DNA from: Microbacterium sp. SA39
GTDB lineage: Bacteria > Actinomycetota > Actinomycetes > Actinomycetales > Microbacteriaceae
Direction: 5' to 3'
DNA: 64,000 nucleotides
Assembly (NCBI RefSeq): GCF_000967865.1
Contig: NZ_JXRU01000039.1
Location: forward strand, 310,001-374,000
Under the pieces are notes generated by a model that searched no databases, had not been told where the DNA came from, and was given only the letters and a program-made list of their open reading frames with translations. The position numbers and the translations under genes are program-made. This document shows, piece by piece, positions 46,363 through 55,351 of this stretch; position 1 is the first letter of the stretch; every line of letters begins with the position of its first letter.

Positions 46363-47310
46363 ATGACCGACATCCTGACCCGCACCGAGGCGGCGACGAC
46401 CCCGACCGACCGCATCGTGCTCGGTGCCAACCAGTACGGCAAGGCCGAAGTCCGCGTCGTCAAGGTGACCCGTGACAGCGACCGTCACGAGATCGAAGAC
46501 CTGAACGTCAGCTCGCAGCTGCGCGGAGACTTCGCGGCCGCGCACCTCGCCGGAGACAACGCCCACGTCGTGCCGACCGACACTCAGAAGAACACGGTGT
46601 TCGCCTTCGCGCGTGACGGCATCGGCTCCCCCGAGAAGTTCCTGCTGCGTCTGGCCGACCACTTCACCGGCAGCTTCGAGTGGGTCGACGGCGGCCGCTG
46701 GTCGGCGGAGAGCTACGAGTGGGAGCGCATCCCGGTCGCGGGCGCGGGCCACGACCACTCGTTCGTGCGCAAGGGTCAGGAGACCCGCACCGCGGTCGTG
46801 CTGGCCGAGGGCGCAGATCGCCACGTCATCTCGGGCCTCACGGGGCTCACGGTGCTGAAGACCACGCAGTCCGGCTTCGTCGGCTACCCGCGCGACCGCT
46901 ACACCTCGCTGCAGGAGACCACCGACCGCATCCTCGCGACCGAGGTCACGGCGCGGTGGCGCTATGCGCAGGGCGTGGTGCTGGACGACCTCGACTTCAC
47001 CGCCGTCTACGACGATGTGAAGCGCCTGCTGCTCGAGGAGTTCACGCGCCGCTACTCGGCCGCCCTGCAGACCACCCTGTTCGACATGGGCCGTGTCGTG
47101 CTCGAGGCGTATCCCGAGATCGCCGAGATCCGGATGTCGATGCCGAACAAGCACCACTTCGTCGTCGACCTGGCGCCGTTCGAGCTCGACAACCCGAACG
47201 AGGTCTTCTTCGCGTCGGACCGCTCGTACGGTCTGATCGAGGCAGCTGTGACTCGCGAGGGGCAAGCAGACGCGCCCCAGGCGTGGGAGGCGGCGACCGC
47301 GTTCTGCTGA
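46363..47310 (+). CDS. Urate oxidase
   Basis: 315 residues, two T-fold domains. YGKAEVRVVKV with the catalytic Lys26, the Thr in VVPTDTQKNTV, SGFVGYPRDRYTSL and MPNKHHFVVDL are conserved in uricases. It needs no cofactor and turns urate plus O2 into 5-hydroxyisourate and H2O2. AGAGAG lies before the ATG. Last gene of the operon, followed by a strong terminator hairpin. No peroxisomal-type tail is expected or seen. Confidence 0.95.
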   Translation: MTDILTRTEAATTPTDRIVLGANQYGKAEVRVVKVTRDSDRHEIEDLNVSSQLRGDFAAAHLAGDNAHVVPTDTQKNTVFAFARDGIGSPEKFLLRLADHFTGSFEWVDGGRWSAESYEWERIPVAGAGHDHSFVRKGQETRTAVVLAEGADRHVISGLTGLTVLKTTQSGFVGYPRDRYTSLQETTDRILATEVTARWRYAQGVVLDDLDFTAVYDDVKRLLLEEFTRRYSAALQTTLFDMGRVVLEAYPEIAEIRMSMPNKHHFVVDLAPFELDNPNEVFFASDRSYGLIEAAVTREGQADAPQAWEAATAFC

Positions 47311-47333
47311 GCGGAGCACGCGACCGGAGGAAT

Positions 47334-47369
47334 GCGGGTGGGGTGGGCAGCGATGCCGACCCCACCCGC
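47334..47369. terminator. Bidirectional terminator hairpin
   Basis: GCGGGTGGGGT and ACCCCACCCGC form a perfect 11-base-pair stem with a 14-base loop, followed by TTCT. It lies between the convergent urate oxidase and Fic genes. Confidence 0.8.
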
Positions 47370-47380
47370 TTCTCGTACGA

Positions 47381-48619
47381 TCAGCGCGCAGACATTCGGC
47401 GAATCTGCGCGGCGTAGTCGTCGAGCACCTCGAAGATGCCGTGGTGCTGCCAGACGCGCCCGCGGCTCTTGCCCGTCGTCTCGGTCAGGACCCCACGGTC
47501 GACGAGCACGTCGAGCGCACGAAGAGCGGCCATCTCCCCGAATCCGAGCTCGTTCATCAGATACCTCGTGTTCACGGCGGGCTGGCCGACAAGGGTCGGC
47601 AGAAGCTTCCATGCGGCAGCGTCGGAGCGGATCCCTTTCATCTTCGAGCGGGATTCCGCGAGTTGCGCGGCGAGGTCGTCGACAAGCTTCGTGCCGGTGG
47701 TCGCAGCGATGCGGCTCGCCATCGCGAACTCGCGGATGATCGGACCGGCGTCCCCCTCGCGGAAGGAGGACAGTGCACCGAAATATCTGTCGACATCGAC
47801 GAGAAGGCCGGCCGAGATCGGCACTGCGGTCGAGCCGACGAGCCCTTTGTTGCGAAGGATCGACTGAGCGAGGGCGCGTCCGGTTCGGCCGTTCCCATCG
47901 GGGAACGGGTGGATGGTCTCGAACTGCGCGTGCGCGACGGCGACCTGAACGAGCACCGGCAGGTCCTGGCGTCGGATGAGTGCGACGAGGTCGGCAATGG
48001 CATCGGGGATACGGTCGTGGTGCGGAGCGACGAAGTCGGCCGTCCGGGGCCCGGCATCCCCGGGCCCGATCCACACCTGCTCGGACCGGAACCGGCCAGC
48101 ATCGACCGGATCGAAACCGCGCTGATGAAGCATCAGCGCCCGGTGTGTGGCGAGAATCGAGTCAGCGCTGATGGCATCGGCCAACTGCAGTGCAGCTTCC
48201 ATGGCACGGACGTTGCCGATGACGGTCAGTGCGTTCGCCTTGTCGCTCTCGTCGATCTCGGCCAGGGCGAGCTGCTTCGCGGATGTGGTCAGATGCTCGA
48301 TCTGTGAGCTCGACGCTGACTCTGTGCGCAGCAGGATCGCTGTCATCGGCCCCAATGCTGGGTTGCCGCTGCCGAGAGTGCGCTGCGCATGCTGGTCGAA
48401 CGCGACCAACTGTCGAGTCGCATCCTCCACATCCGTGGAATCTTCGCTTGATAGGCGAGGAGCCCAAGCCGCTATCGAGGGCGTGATCGCCGCTTCATAG
48501 GATCCGGTCTGCCGCTCGACCTCGGCGCGGGAGTGCATCTGCGGCGCGCGAGGCGTCCAGTCGAAGGTCTCGAGCGCGACCGGTTCGACCGGGATGGTGT
48601 TGCCGACAGGTGTGGGCAT
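47381..48619 (-). CDS. Fic family protein with C-terminal winged helix
   Basis: 412 residues. The Fic motif HPFPDGNGRTGR at 237-248 is complete, so AMP (or other nucleotide) transfer is possible. Upstream the inhibitory-helix region reads SSSQIEHL: the key Glu108 is kept, but the next residue is His instead of the usual Gly or Asn. The C-terminal ~90 residues look like a winged helix (MNELGFGEMAALRALDVLVDRGVL). This architecture is found in many stand-alone bacterial Fic proteins. A perfect inverted repeat lies ten bases before the start, so self-regulation is plausible. Confidence 0.88.
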   Translation of the reverse strand: MPTPVGNTIPVEPVALETFDWTPRAPQMHSRAEVERQTGSYEAAITPSIAAWAPRLSSEDSTDVEDATRQLVAFDQHAQRTLGSGNPALGPMTAILLRTESASSSQIEHLTTSAKQLALAEIDESDKANALTVIGNVRAMEAALQLADAISADSILATHRALMLHQRGFDPVDAGRFRSEQVWIGPGDAGPRTADFVAPHHDRIPDAIADLVALIRRQDLPVLVQVAVAHAQFETIHPFPDGNGRTGRALAQSILRNKGLVGSTAVPISAGLLVDVDRYFGALSSFREGDAGPIIREFAMASRIAATTGTKLVDDLAAQLAESRSKMKGIRSDAAAWKLLPTLVGQPAVNTRYLMNELGFGEMAALRALDVLVDRGVLTETTGKSRGRVWQHHGIFEVLDDYAAQIRRMSAR

Positions 48620-48628
48620 GAACTCATC

Positions 48629-48660
48629 TTACCAACACTTAGTCCGTTATCTGTTGGTAA
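48629..48660. promoter_or_regulatory. Inverted repeat operator before fic
   Basis: TTACCAACA at 48629-48637 and TGTTGGTAA at 48652-48660: perfect 9-base arms, 14-base spacer. It sits directly upstream of the fic start. Confidence 0.65.
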
Positions 48661-48698
48661 CAGATCGGAGTTCCCGCACTTCCGGCGCCGAGGCGCGA

Positions 48699-49292
48699 TC
48701 ACCGCGCCTGACCGAGCAGCGTCTTGGCGACCTTCCGCGCCGTAGGGAACGGATTCGCGAACGTCTCCATCCCGACGGTCACGATCGCGCCTTCGTAGAG
48801 CAGCATCAGGGCGCGCGCCATCTCACGCGGGTCGTCGATACCGGCCTCGCGGCAGAGCTCCTCGAAGAGGTCGAGCAGCCACACCTTCTGGCGCGACACC
48901 TCGGGGAAGACGGGGTGGCCGTCGTGGCCGTCGCCGATCTCGGCGCGCGCGTTGATCGCACTGCATCCCTTGGAGCTGTTGTCGCCGGCCCAGGACTCGG
49001 AGGCGTCGAAGATCGTCAGGATCCGCTCGACGCCCGGCTCCGCAGAGAGCGCAAGCCGCTCGGCCACGAAGCCGCGCCAGCGCGCATCGCGGTGCTGGAG
49101 GTACGCGACGACCAGCGCCTCCTTCGAGCCGAACCGGTCGTAGAGCGTCTTCTTGGTGACCCCGGCCGCCTCGGCGATGGTGTCGACGCCGACCGCGTGG
49201 ATGCCGCGTTCGTAGAAGAGCTCGGATGCCGCATCGAGCACACGGCGCGCGCCGGGAGTGAGGGGAGCGAGCTCGGGAACGGGCCGGGTCAT
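48699..49292 (-). CDS. TetR family transcriptional regulator
   Basis: 197 residues. Helix-turn-helix at about 15-60 (GIHAVGVDTIAEAAGVTKKTLYDRFGSKEAL); C-terminal domain with SSKGCSAINARAE, found in a TetR subgroup that controls efflux and oxidoreductase genes. Divergent from an EamA transporter with shared palindromic sites, so it probably represses both. Confidence 0.87.
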   Translation of the reverse strand: MTRPVPELAPLTPGARRVLDAASELFYERGIHAVGVDTIAEAAGVTKKTLYDRFGSKEALVVAYLQHRDARWRGFVAERLALSAEPGVERILTIFDASESWAGDNSSKGCSAINARAEIGDGHDGHPVFPEVSRQKVWLLDLFEELCREAGIDDPREMARALMLLYEGAIVTVGMETFANPFPTARKVAKTLLGQAR

Positions 49293-49295
49293 GCG

Positions 49296-49351
49296 CCGAG
49301 TATACCAACCTGTATAGTCAAGACCATGAGTAAACAGATCGGTATACTCGG
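49296..49351. promoter_or_regulatory. Paired TetR operator sites
   Basis: CCGAGTATACC at 49296-49306 and its exact complement GGTATACTCGG at 49341-49351. The first also forms TATAC-N6-GTATA at 49301-49316. The two copies flank the EamA start, which lies at 49326. Confidence 0.6.
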
Positions 49352-50300
49352 CACAGCGCTCACCGTGGCGGCCGCCGTCGCATTCGTGGTCACCTGGAGC
49401 TCGGGGTTCCTCATCGCCGCGATCGCGACCGTCGATGTCGAACCTTTGACACTGCTCGTCTGGCGGTTCGTGCCGCTCACGGCGATCCTGCTGATCGTCT
49501 TCGCCGCCTCGGGTGCCGCTCGCGAGGTGACGGCATCCGATCTGCGGAGGCAGGCGACCATCGGGCTGTTCTCGCAGTTCGGCTACTGCACCGCCGTCTA
49601 TGCCGCGCTCGCCGCAGGCATCGCCACAGGCACGGTCGCTCTGATCGACGCCGTGCAGCCGCTCGTGATCGCGATGCTCGTCGGCCCGCTCCTCGGCCTC
49701 AGGGTGCGCGGCATGCAGTGGGTCGGCCTGATCGTGGGGGCCCTCGGCGTCGTGTTCGTCGTGCAGTCGCAGTTCGGCCAGTCCGATGCGCATCCGCTGG
49801 TCTACCTGCTGCTCGCGGTCGCGATGGCGTGCCTCATCGTCGGCACGATCATCCAGCGTCGCTCGACCGCACCCACCCGCGTGCTGACGACGCTGACCGT
49901 GCATGCGACGGTCACAGCGGTGGCCCTCGTGGTGCTCGCCGCCGCGACCGGCACCCTGGCGCCGCCGGCGTCGGCGTCGTTCTGGATCGCGACAGCGCTC
50001 GCCGCAGTCTTCCCGACGCTCTCCGCCTACGGCCTGTACTGGTGGCTGCTGCGCCGGATCGGCATCACGGCGCTCAACGCGCTGCTGTTCCTCATCGCCC
50101 CGTTCACGGCGGTCGCCGGAGCGCTGCTCCTCGGCGAGAGCGTCACGATCGTGACGGTCCTAGGCTTCCTGCTCTGCGGCGTGGGCGTGGGAATGGTCCT
50201 CGTGTCCGAGGCGCGCGCCGCCCGGGTGCAGGACAACGCGGCGAGCGACCGCACCGAGGCCGACCAGGTCAGAGGCGCAGAACTCCCTCGGCGACGATGA
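49326..50300 (+). CDS. EamA/DMT family transporter
   Basis: 324 residues, ten membrane helices in two EamA repeats. WSSGFLIAAIATVDVEPLTLLVWRF opens the first; LSAYGLYWWLLRRIGITALNALLFLIAPFTAV is the hallmark of the second. Exporter of metabolites or drugs; substrate unknown. Divergent from the TetR gene. Its last 32 bases overlap the convergent PhzF gene. The C-terminal tail is charged and probably cytoplasmic. Confidence 0.87.
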   Translation: MSKQIGILGTALTVAAAVAFVVTWSSGFLIAAIATVDVEPLTLLVWRFVPLTAILLIVFAASGAAREVTASDLRRQATIGLFSQFGYCTAVYAALAAGIATGTVALIDAVQPLVIAMLVGPLLGLRVRGMQWVGLIVGALGVVFVVQSQFGQSDAHPLVYLLLAVAMACLIVGTIIQRRSTAPTRVLTTLTVHATVTAVALVVLAAATGTLAPPASASFWIATALAAVFPTLSAYGLYWWLLRRIGITALNALLFLIAPFTAVAGALLLGESVTIVTVLGFLLCGVGVGMVLVSEARAARVQDNAASDRTEADQVRGAELPRRR

Positions 50301-51156
50301 TCCCCGAGCCCGAGATCGTCACGACGGATCCCTCGACCCGCAGCCCGAGGCGGCTCGGACGTCCGAGCACAGTCCCCTGCTCCACGGTGATCGACGTGCC
50401 CTCGGCCGCGAGGCCGTCCCGCACGAGAAGGGCGGCGAGGGGTCCGGCTGCCGTCCCGGTCGCCGGATCCTCCGCGATCCCGACCGTCGGATTGAAGAAG
50501 CGCGCGTAAGCATCGACACCGGATGCCGGGTCGGCATCCGTCGTGTAGACGTAGCAGCCCTCGGCGCCGACCTCGGCGAGGAAGGAGCGGAGCGCTGCCG
50601 TATCGGGCTGAGCCGCATCGACGGCTTCCCTGTTCTGCGCGGGAACCAGCAGATGCTCGGCACCGGTCGAGACGACCTCCGCCGCGCGATCGCTGAGGGC
50701 GGTCGCATCGAGCCCCAGGGCGCGGGCGAGAGCGCCGCCGGCATCCGCGCCGACCGCCGTCAGGAAACGCGGCTCCGACTGCTGCATCGTGACGACGACA
50801 CCGCCCGATTCGTCGCGAGTGACGGCGACGGGCAGCAGCTCGTCGCCGATCTGTTGCACGTACTGCTCGCGGCCCTCGTCGAGTCGATTCGAGAGGGCCA
50901 GCCACAGCCACGCGCCCATCGCGTTGTGTCCCGCGCCCAGCACTTCGAACCCACCAGGCGTGAACGACCGGAGCCGGTGGTCGGCCCCCGTTATGGACGG
51001 GGGCACCAGGAACGTCGTCTCCGACTGGTTGAACTCCCGCGCGATGGCCTGCATCGTCTCGGTCGACAGGGCGTCGGCATCCGGAACGAGCGCGAGCGGA
51101 TTCCCCGTCAGGGGAGTGGCTGCGAAGACGTCCACCCAGAAGAAGGGCACGTTCAT
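50269..51156 (-). CDS. PhzF family isomerase-like protein
   Basis: 295 residues. FFWVDVFAATPLTGNPLALV at the start, EFNQSETTFLVPP with the catalytic-type Glu, and GIAEDPATGTAAGPLAALL in the second half are the two pseudo-symmetric PhzF motifs. Related to diaminopimelate epimerase; most members have unknown substrates. ATG at 51156 has GGAGGATC upstream. Confidence 0.87.
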   Translation of the reverse strand: MNVPFFWVDVFAATPLTGNPLALVPDADALSTETMQAIAREFNQSETTFLVPPSITGADHRLRSFTPGGFEVLGAGHNAMGAWLWLALSNRLDEGREQYVQQIGDELLPVAVTRDESGGVVVTMQQSEPRFLTAVGADAGGALARALGLDATALSDRAAEVVSTGAEHLLVPAQNREAVDAAQPDTAALRSFLAEVGAEGCYVYTTDADPASGVDAYARFFNPTVGIAEDPATGTAAGPLAALLVRDGLAAEGTSITVEQGTVLGRPSRLGLRVEGSVVTISGSGIIVAEGVLRL

Positions 51157-51220
51157 GAAGTGATCCTCCGGCTTCCTGGACAAGGGCTTCAGCGTAGCAA
51201 CACACGGAGGTGGCCAGAGA

Positions 51221-51228
51221 AACTAACT
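51221..51228. promoter_or_regulatory. AACTAACT motif before the sugar ABC operon
   Basis: AACTAACTAAC in an otherwise GC-rich gap 130 bases before the binding-protein gene. The same octamer is found before the VOC gene at 56633-56640. TTAGTT/AACTAA half sites are typical of ROK-type regulators, and a ROK gene is in this cluster. Confidence 0.35.
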
Positions 51229-51350
51229 AACAAAATGTGTGTAAGTACTTGTGCCGATGATCTTCGCGACTTATCGTTGGCCAGGTCAGGTCCTGAGATC
51301 CGCATGATCCGGGCCTCCGTCAGCTCATTACAACGAAGTGAGGATCTGCA

Positions 51351-52724
51351 ATGAAGAAGACCCGCTATCTGTCCTGTGCCGCTCTTGCGGCGACCGCTGC
51401 GATCGTTCTCGCCGGTTGCGCCGGGGGAGCGGCAGGCGACGCCGACGCCGCCCCCGCCGACTCCGGCGAGGTCACCTGGTGGGGCTGGACGCCCGACACT
51501 CCCGTCGCCGAGCGCTACATCGCCGCGTTCAACGAGGAGTACCCCGACATCACGGTGACCTACCGCAACTTCGAGAACGTCGACTTCCGCAACACGATCG
51601 TCTCGGCGCTCGAGTCGGGCAAGGGTCCGGATGTCTTCGACCTCTCGGCCGCGGGTGGCACGCCCGACACGTGGGGTCCCTACGCGATCGATCTCGCTCC
51701 GCTCGCCGAGGAGACTCTCGGCGACGACTGGGAGTCGTCGTTCGCCGGCGGGTATGCCGAACAGCTCAGGGACTCCGAGGGCACGCAGGTGTCGCTCCCG
51801 CTGGGAGGGATGTCGGCCGGCTTCCTCTGGTACAACGAGGACATCTTCGACGGGGCCGGCGCCGAGGTTCCCACCGACTACGACTCCTGGGTCGACGCCT
51901 GCGCGAAGATCTCCGCGATCGGCAAGACCTGCTTCACGATGGGTGCCGGGGGCGAGGACACATTCCCGAGCGAGATGTTCCACGCGATCGCCAACTCGGT
52001 CGATCCCGACTTCTTCATCAAGGCCGCCACCGGCGAGGCGAAGTGGGACGACCCGCAGGGCGTGGAGATCCTGCAGATCATCGCCGACATGCGCGATGAC
52101 GGCATCATCGAGTCGAACGCCCTCGACGGGCCGCAGTATCCACTCGCCAACGAGGCATTCATGCGCGGCGACGCGGCGATGGTGCAGATGGGCTTCTGGT
52201 ACACCCAGTACGCCGGCGCCGAGTCGTGCGCCGCGTCGATGGAGGCCGCCGGTGTCGCCGACCCCACCTGCTTCGTGCAGCTGCCTGCGGAGTTCCCCGA
52301 CGTGGCAGGCAAGGGCAACGGCTCGGAGCCTTTCGGTGAGGTCGACTACGGCCTCGCGATCAACTCCGACTCGCCCAACATCGCCGCAGCCAAGACCTTC
52401 GTGCGCTGGATGACCATGAGCGAGGACGGCCAGCAGAACGTCGCGAACGCGATCGACCTGCTCCCGGCTCTCCAGGGCGTCGAGCCCGACTGGTCGGCCA
52501 TCACCCTCGTCGACAACGAGGTGCAACAGCCGGCGATCGAGCAGCTGATCACCGACAGCACGGCCTCGACGCAGTCGCGTCAGCTGTTGACGACCGAGAC
52601 GACCCTGGACGCCATCGTCATCGCGATCCAGCAGATACTCGACCCGACGGTGAAGATGTCGATCGAGGAGATCGCCGCGCAGATGCAGGCCACGGCCGAG
52701 CCGAGCTCCGTCGGCGACGAGTGA
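51351..52724 (+). CDS. Sugar ABC importer substrate-binding lipoprotein
   Basis: 457 residues. Lipobox with Cys23 (VLAGC), then a family-1 extracellular binding fold (VTWWGWTPDTPVAERYIAAFNEEYPDITV, GPDVFDLSAAG, MVQMGFWYTQYAG). GAAGTGAGGATC precedes the ATG. First gene of an importer with two permeases; as usual for this class no dedicated ATPase gene is present, and a shared MsiK-like ATPase is likely elsewhere. The neighbouring beta-glucosidase suggests a glucoside or oligosaccharide. Confidence 0.88.
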   Translation: MKKTRYLSCAALAATAAIVLAGCAGGAAGDADAAPADSGEVTWWGWTPDTPVAERYIAAFNEEYPDITVTYRNFENVDFRNTIVSALESGKGPDVFDLSAAGGTPDTWGPYAIDLAPLAEETLGDDWESSFAGGYAEQLRDSEGTQVSLPLGGMSAGFLWYNEDIFDGAGAEVPTDYDSWVDACAKISAIGKTCFTMGAGGEDTFPSEMFHAIANSVDPDFFIKAATGEAKWDDPQGVEILQIIADMRDDGIIESNALDGPQYPLANEAFMRGDAAMVQMGFWYTQYAGAESCAASMEAAGVADPTCFVQLPAEFPDVAGKGNGSEPFGEVDYGLAINSDSPNIAAAKTFVRWMTMSEDGQQNVANAIDLLPALQGVEPDWSAITLVDNEVQQPAIEQLITDSTASTQSRQLLTTETTLDAIVIAIQQILDPTVKMSIEEIAAQMQATAEPSSVGDE

Positions 52725-52761
52725 GCGCGGACCGGCATCCGATCGAGTGAGAGAGACTCCG

Positions 52762-53739
52762 ATGACATCGACCGATGAGCTGCGGCTCAACACGGCGAGT
52801 CCCGACATCCGCAAGAGGGGAGGGGTGACGGGCCGCAAGCGCCCGAACCTCCTCCCCGGCGGGTTCCGCTGGATCCTCCCGGGGCTCATCGTCTCGGTGG
52901 GTCTGATCTACTACAGCATCGTCTACTCCGGCTACCTGTCGTTCTTCGACTGGGGTGGCGGGCGACAGAGGATGACGCCGGTGGGTGCGGAGAACTACGT
53001 CGACGCCTTCACAGACCCGGTCTTCTGGACGGCCATCCGCAACACCGTGGTCTACTTCGTGGTCGTCTTCGCCGTGCAGGTCATCGGGGGAGTGATGTTC
53101 GCCGCAGCCCTGCACTCGAGGGTGTTCCTCGCGAACGTCTACAAGGTGATCATCGTCATCCCGGTCGTCGTGGCTCCGGCGACGCTCGCCCCCGCGCACA
53201 TCCAGGTGTGGCAGTCGAACGGCACGGTGAACTCCCTGCTCGAATCCCTCGGTCTCGGCTTCCTCCCCCAGTCCTGGATAGGCCAGTCCACGACGTCGCT
53301 CCTGGTCGTGATCCTGGTCGGATGCTGGGGCTCGATCGGCTTCGGCTTCATCCTCTATTACGGGGCGATGACGCAGGTGGACCCCGAGATGCTGGAGGCT
53401 GGCCGGATGGACGGCGCCGGAAACTTCCGAGTGCTGTTCTCCCTCGTCCTGCCCAGCGTGCGCCCCATCACGATCTCGCTGGCGATCCTCAACCTCATCA
53501 CCGCGCTGAAGCTGTTCGACAACGTCTGGCTCATCACGCAGGGTGGGCCGGCGAACTCCTCGGCCTTCCTCGGCACGATGATCTACTCCGAGACCGCGAG
53601 CTCCGACCGCAACCTCGGCTACGCCTCGGCGCTGTCGATCATCCTGCTCGTGATCGCTGTCGTGACATCCGTCATCATCCAGCTGCGCTCGCGAGAGCGG
53701 CAGGAGAAGATCAGGAAGGAAGTGGTCGCCGATGTTTGA
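52762..53739 (+). CDS. Sugar ABC importer permease (MalF type)
   Basis: 325 residues, six membrane helices after a charged N-terminal tail. The cytoplasmic EAA-type loop reads EMLEAGRMDGAGNFRVLFSLVLP. ATG at 52762 is preferred over a GTG five codons earlier. Overlaps the next permease by eight bases. Confidence 0.88.
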   Translation: MTSTDELRLNTASPDIRKRGGVTGRKRPNLLPGGFRWILPGLIVSVGLIYYSIVYSGYLSFFDWGGGRQRMTPVGAENYVDAFTDPVFWTAIRNTVVYFVVVFAVQVIGGVMFAAALHSRVFLANVYKVIIVIPVVVAPATLAPAHIQVWQSNGTVNSLLESLGLGFLPQSWIGQSTTSLLVVILVGCWGSIGFGFILYYGAMTQVDPEMLEAGRMDGAGNFRVLFSLVLPSVRPITISLAILNLITALKLFDNVWLITQGGPANSSAFLGTMIYSETASSDRNLGYASALSIILLVIAVVTSVIIQLRSRERQEKIRKEVVADV

Positions 53740-54520
53740 GACGCGCTCGGTCACGGCTCGTGTCGTGTTGCAGGTTCTGCTGACGATCGCGGTGATCCCC
53801 TTCGTGATCCCGATCTGGACGATGGTGGCGAAGTCGTTCGAGGGGTCGGGGTGGGGCAACTATGCTGCCGTGGTCTCGGTTCCCGGCTTCTTCCGATTCT
53901 TCGCCAACTCGGCCTTCATCGCGGCCGTGTCGATCGTCATCGTCTACGTCGCCACGATGATGGCCGCCTTCGGGTTCTCCAAGCTGCGCATCCGCAACAA
54001 GGAGCTGTTCTTCTGGCTCATGATGGCGGCACTCACCCTGCCAGAGGTCGTGCTCATCGCGCCGCTCTACTCGACCGCGGTGGCTCTAGGCCTGCTCGGC
54101 ACCTTCTGGTCGGTGATCCTGCCGATGGCGGCCCTGCAGATTCCGTTCACGGTGCTGATCGCCCGCGGCTACATCGACGGCATCCCCGACACGCTGTTCG
54201 AGGCGGCGCGGCTCGACGGCGCGAGCACCTGGCGCATGTTCCGCTCTGTGCTCCTGCCGCTCGCCCGGCCGATCGCGGTCACGCTCGTCGTGCTCGTGCT
54301 CATCAACTCGTGGAACGCCTATCTGCTGCCGAAGGTGTTCCTGATCAACGACGACATGGGCGTGGTCACGCTTCTTCCCGAGTTCTTCCGCCGCCAGTAC
54401 AACGACGACATTCCCAAGGTGCTCGCCGCCGCCGTCGTCACCGCCATCCCCACGATCGTCGCCTACGTCGCGCTTCAGAAGCAGTTCGAGCGGGGTATGG
54501 CGGCGGGTGCCATCAAGTAG
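53732..54520 (+). CDS. Sugar ABC importer permease (MalG type)
   Basis: 262 residues, six membrane helices; EAA loop FEAARLDGASTWRMFRSVLLPLARP. The C terminus FERGMAAGAIK is typical of MalG-like subunits. Forms the channel with the preceding protein. Confidence 0.9.
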   Translation: MFETRSVTARVVLQVLLTIAVIPFVIPIWTMVAKSFEGSGWGNYAAVVSVPGFFRFFANSAFIAAVSIVIVYVATMMAAFGFSKLRIRNKELFFWLMMAALTLPEVVLIAPLYSTAVALGLLGTFWSVILPMAALQIPFTVLIARGYIDGIPDTLFEAARLDGASTWRMFRSVLLPLARPIAVTLVVLVLINSWNAYLLPKVFLINDDMGVVTLLPEFFRRQYNDDIPKVLAAAVVTAIPTIVAYVALQKQFERGMAAGAIK

Positions 54521-54568
54521 GCGGGACATAGGATGAACGCCATCACCACGCAACGAGGAGGGGACCGA

Positions 54569-55351
54569 ATGACGGGCATCGGTCTCGCTATTCCGGCCGG
54601 CAGCGCCGATGATCATTTCGTCGCTGCGCTCGTCCATTCGCTCGCCGAACCGCTCATCGCCGAAGGCCTGGGGCTGTTCACCCGTGTCGTCCACGACAAC
54701 GCGTCGGAGGAGCGGATGTACCGTCACTGGGCGGAATCCGAGGGTATCGCCGGCGTCGCGTTGCTCGGGGCCGGGCGGCACGACCCCCGGGCCGGTCTTC
54801 TCGACATGCTCGGCCTTCCCTTCGTCGCGGTGGTGGATGCCGGCGACTCGGGTGACTTCTCCTCCATCGTGGTCGACGTCGCCGCGTCTGTGACCGTGGT
54901 CGCCGATTTCCTCCAAGGCCGCGGCCACGATCGGGTCGTCTACATCGTCGGACCCACAGACTCCTTCACGGCGCGTTCGCGGGCAGCGGTCGCCTCCGAG
55001 CGTTTCGAGGTCGTGAACACCGATCGGGCGTCGGATGCCGCCGTCATCGCGGCACTGAGCGTGGTCGAGAAGGAGCCGGCGACGCTGTTGTTCGACAGCG
55101 ACGTGCACGCCGCCGCTGTGCTCGCGGCCTTCTCGGCTCGTGGCATCCGCGTGCCCGATGACGTCGCGATCGTGTCGTGGACCGACTCCTCGTTGTGTCG
55201 GAGCACGAGCCCGTCGATCACCGCGGTCAACCGACGAGGAAGCGAGATCGGCGCCCTGCTGGGGGCCCGGATGCTGAAAGCCGTCGACGGGGCTCCCGCC
55301 GGCTCGGATGACGCCCCGCATCCGTTCGTCGTCCTCCGGGAGAGCACGTGA
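54569..55351 (+). CDS. LacI-type ligand-binding protein without DNA-binding domain
   Basis: 260 residues that align with the core of LacI-family regulators only: GIGLAIPAGSADDHFVAALVHSLAEPL at the start, GVALLGAG, then ADFLQGRGHDRVVYIVGP, and IRVPDDVAIVSWTDSSLCRSTSPSITAV. There is no N-terminal HTH and no signal peptide, so it is a cytoplasmic sugar-binding domain. Strong GAGGAGGGG ribosome-binding site before ATG 54569. Its stop overlaps the GTG of the ROK regulator, so the two may work as partners. Confidence 0.75.
   Translation: MTGIGLAIPAGSADDHFVAALVHSLAEPLIAEGLGLFTRVVHDNASEERMYRHWAESEGIAGVALLGAGRHDPRAGLLDMLGLPFVAVVDAGDSGDFSSIVVDVAASVTVVADFLQGRGHDRVVYIVGPTDSFTARSRAAVASERFEVVNTDRASDAAVIAALSVVEKEPATLLFDSDVHAAAVLAAFSARGIRVPDDVAIVSWTDSSLCRSTSPSITAVNRRGSEIGALLGARMLKAVDGAPAGSDDAPHPFVVLREST

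Noticed and set aside
54533..54568. Earlier ATG for the LacI-like protein
   Set aside because: The extension does not add a helix-turn-helix and the ribosome-binding site before 54569 is much better.
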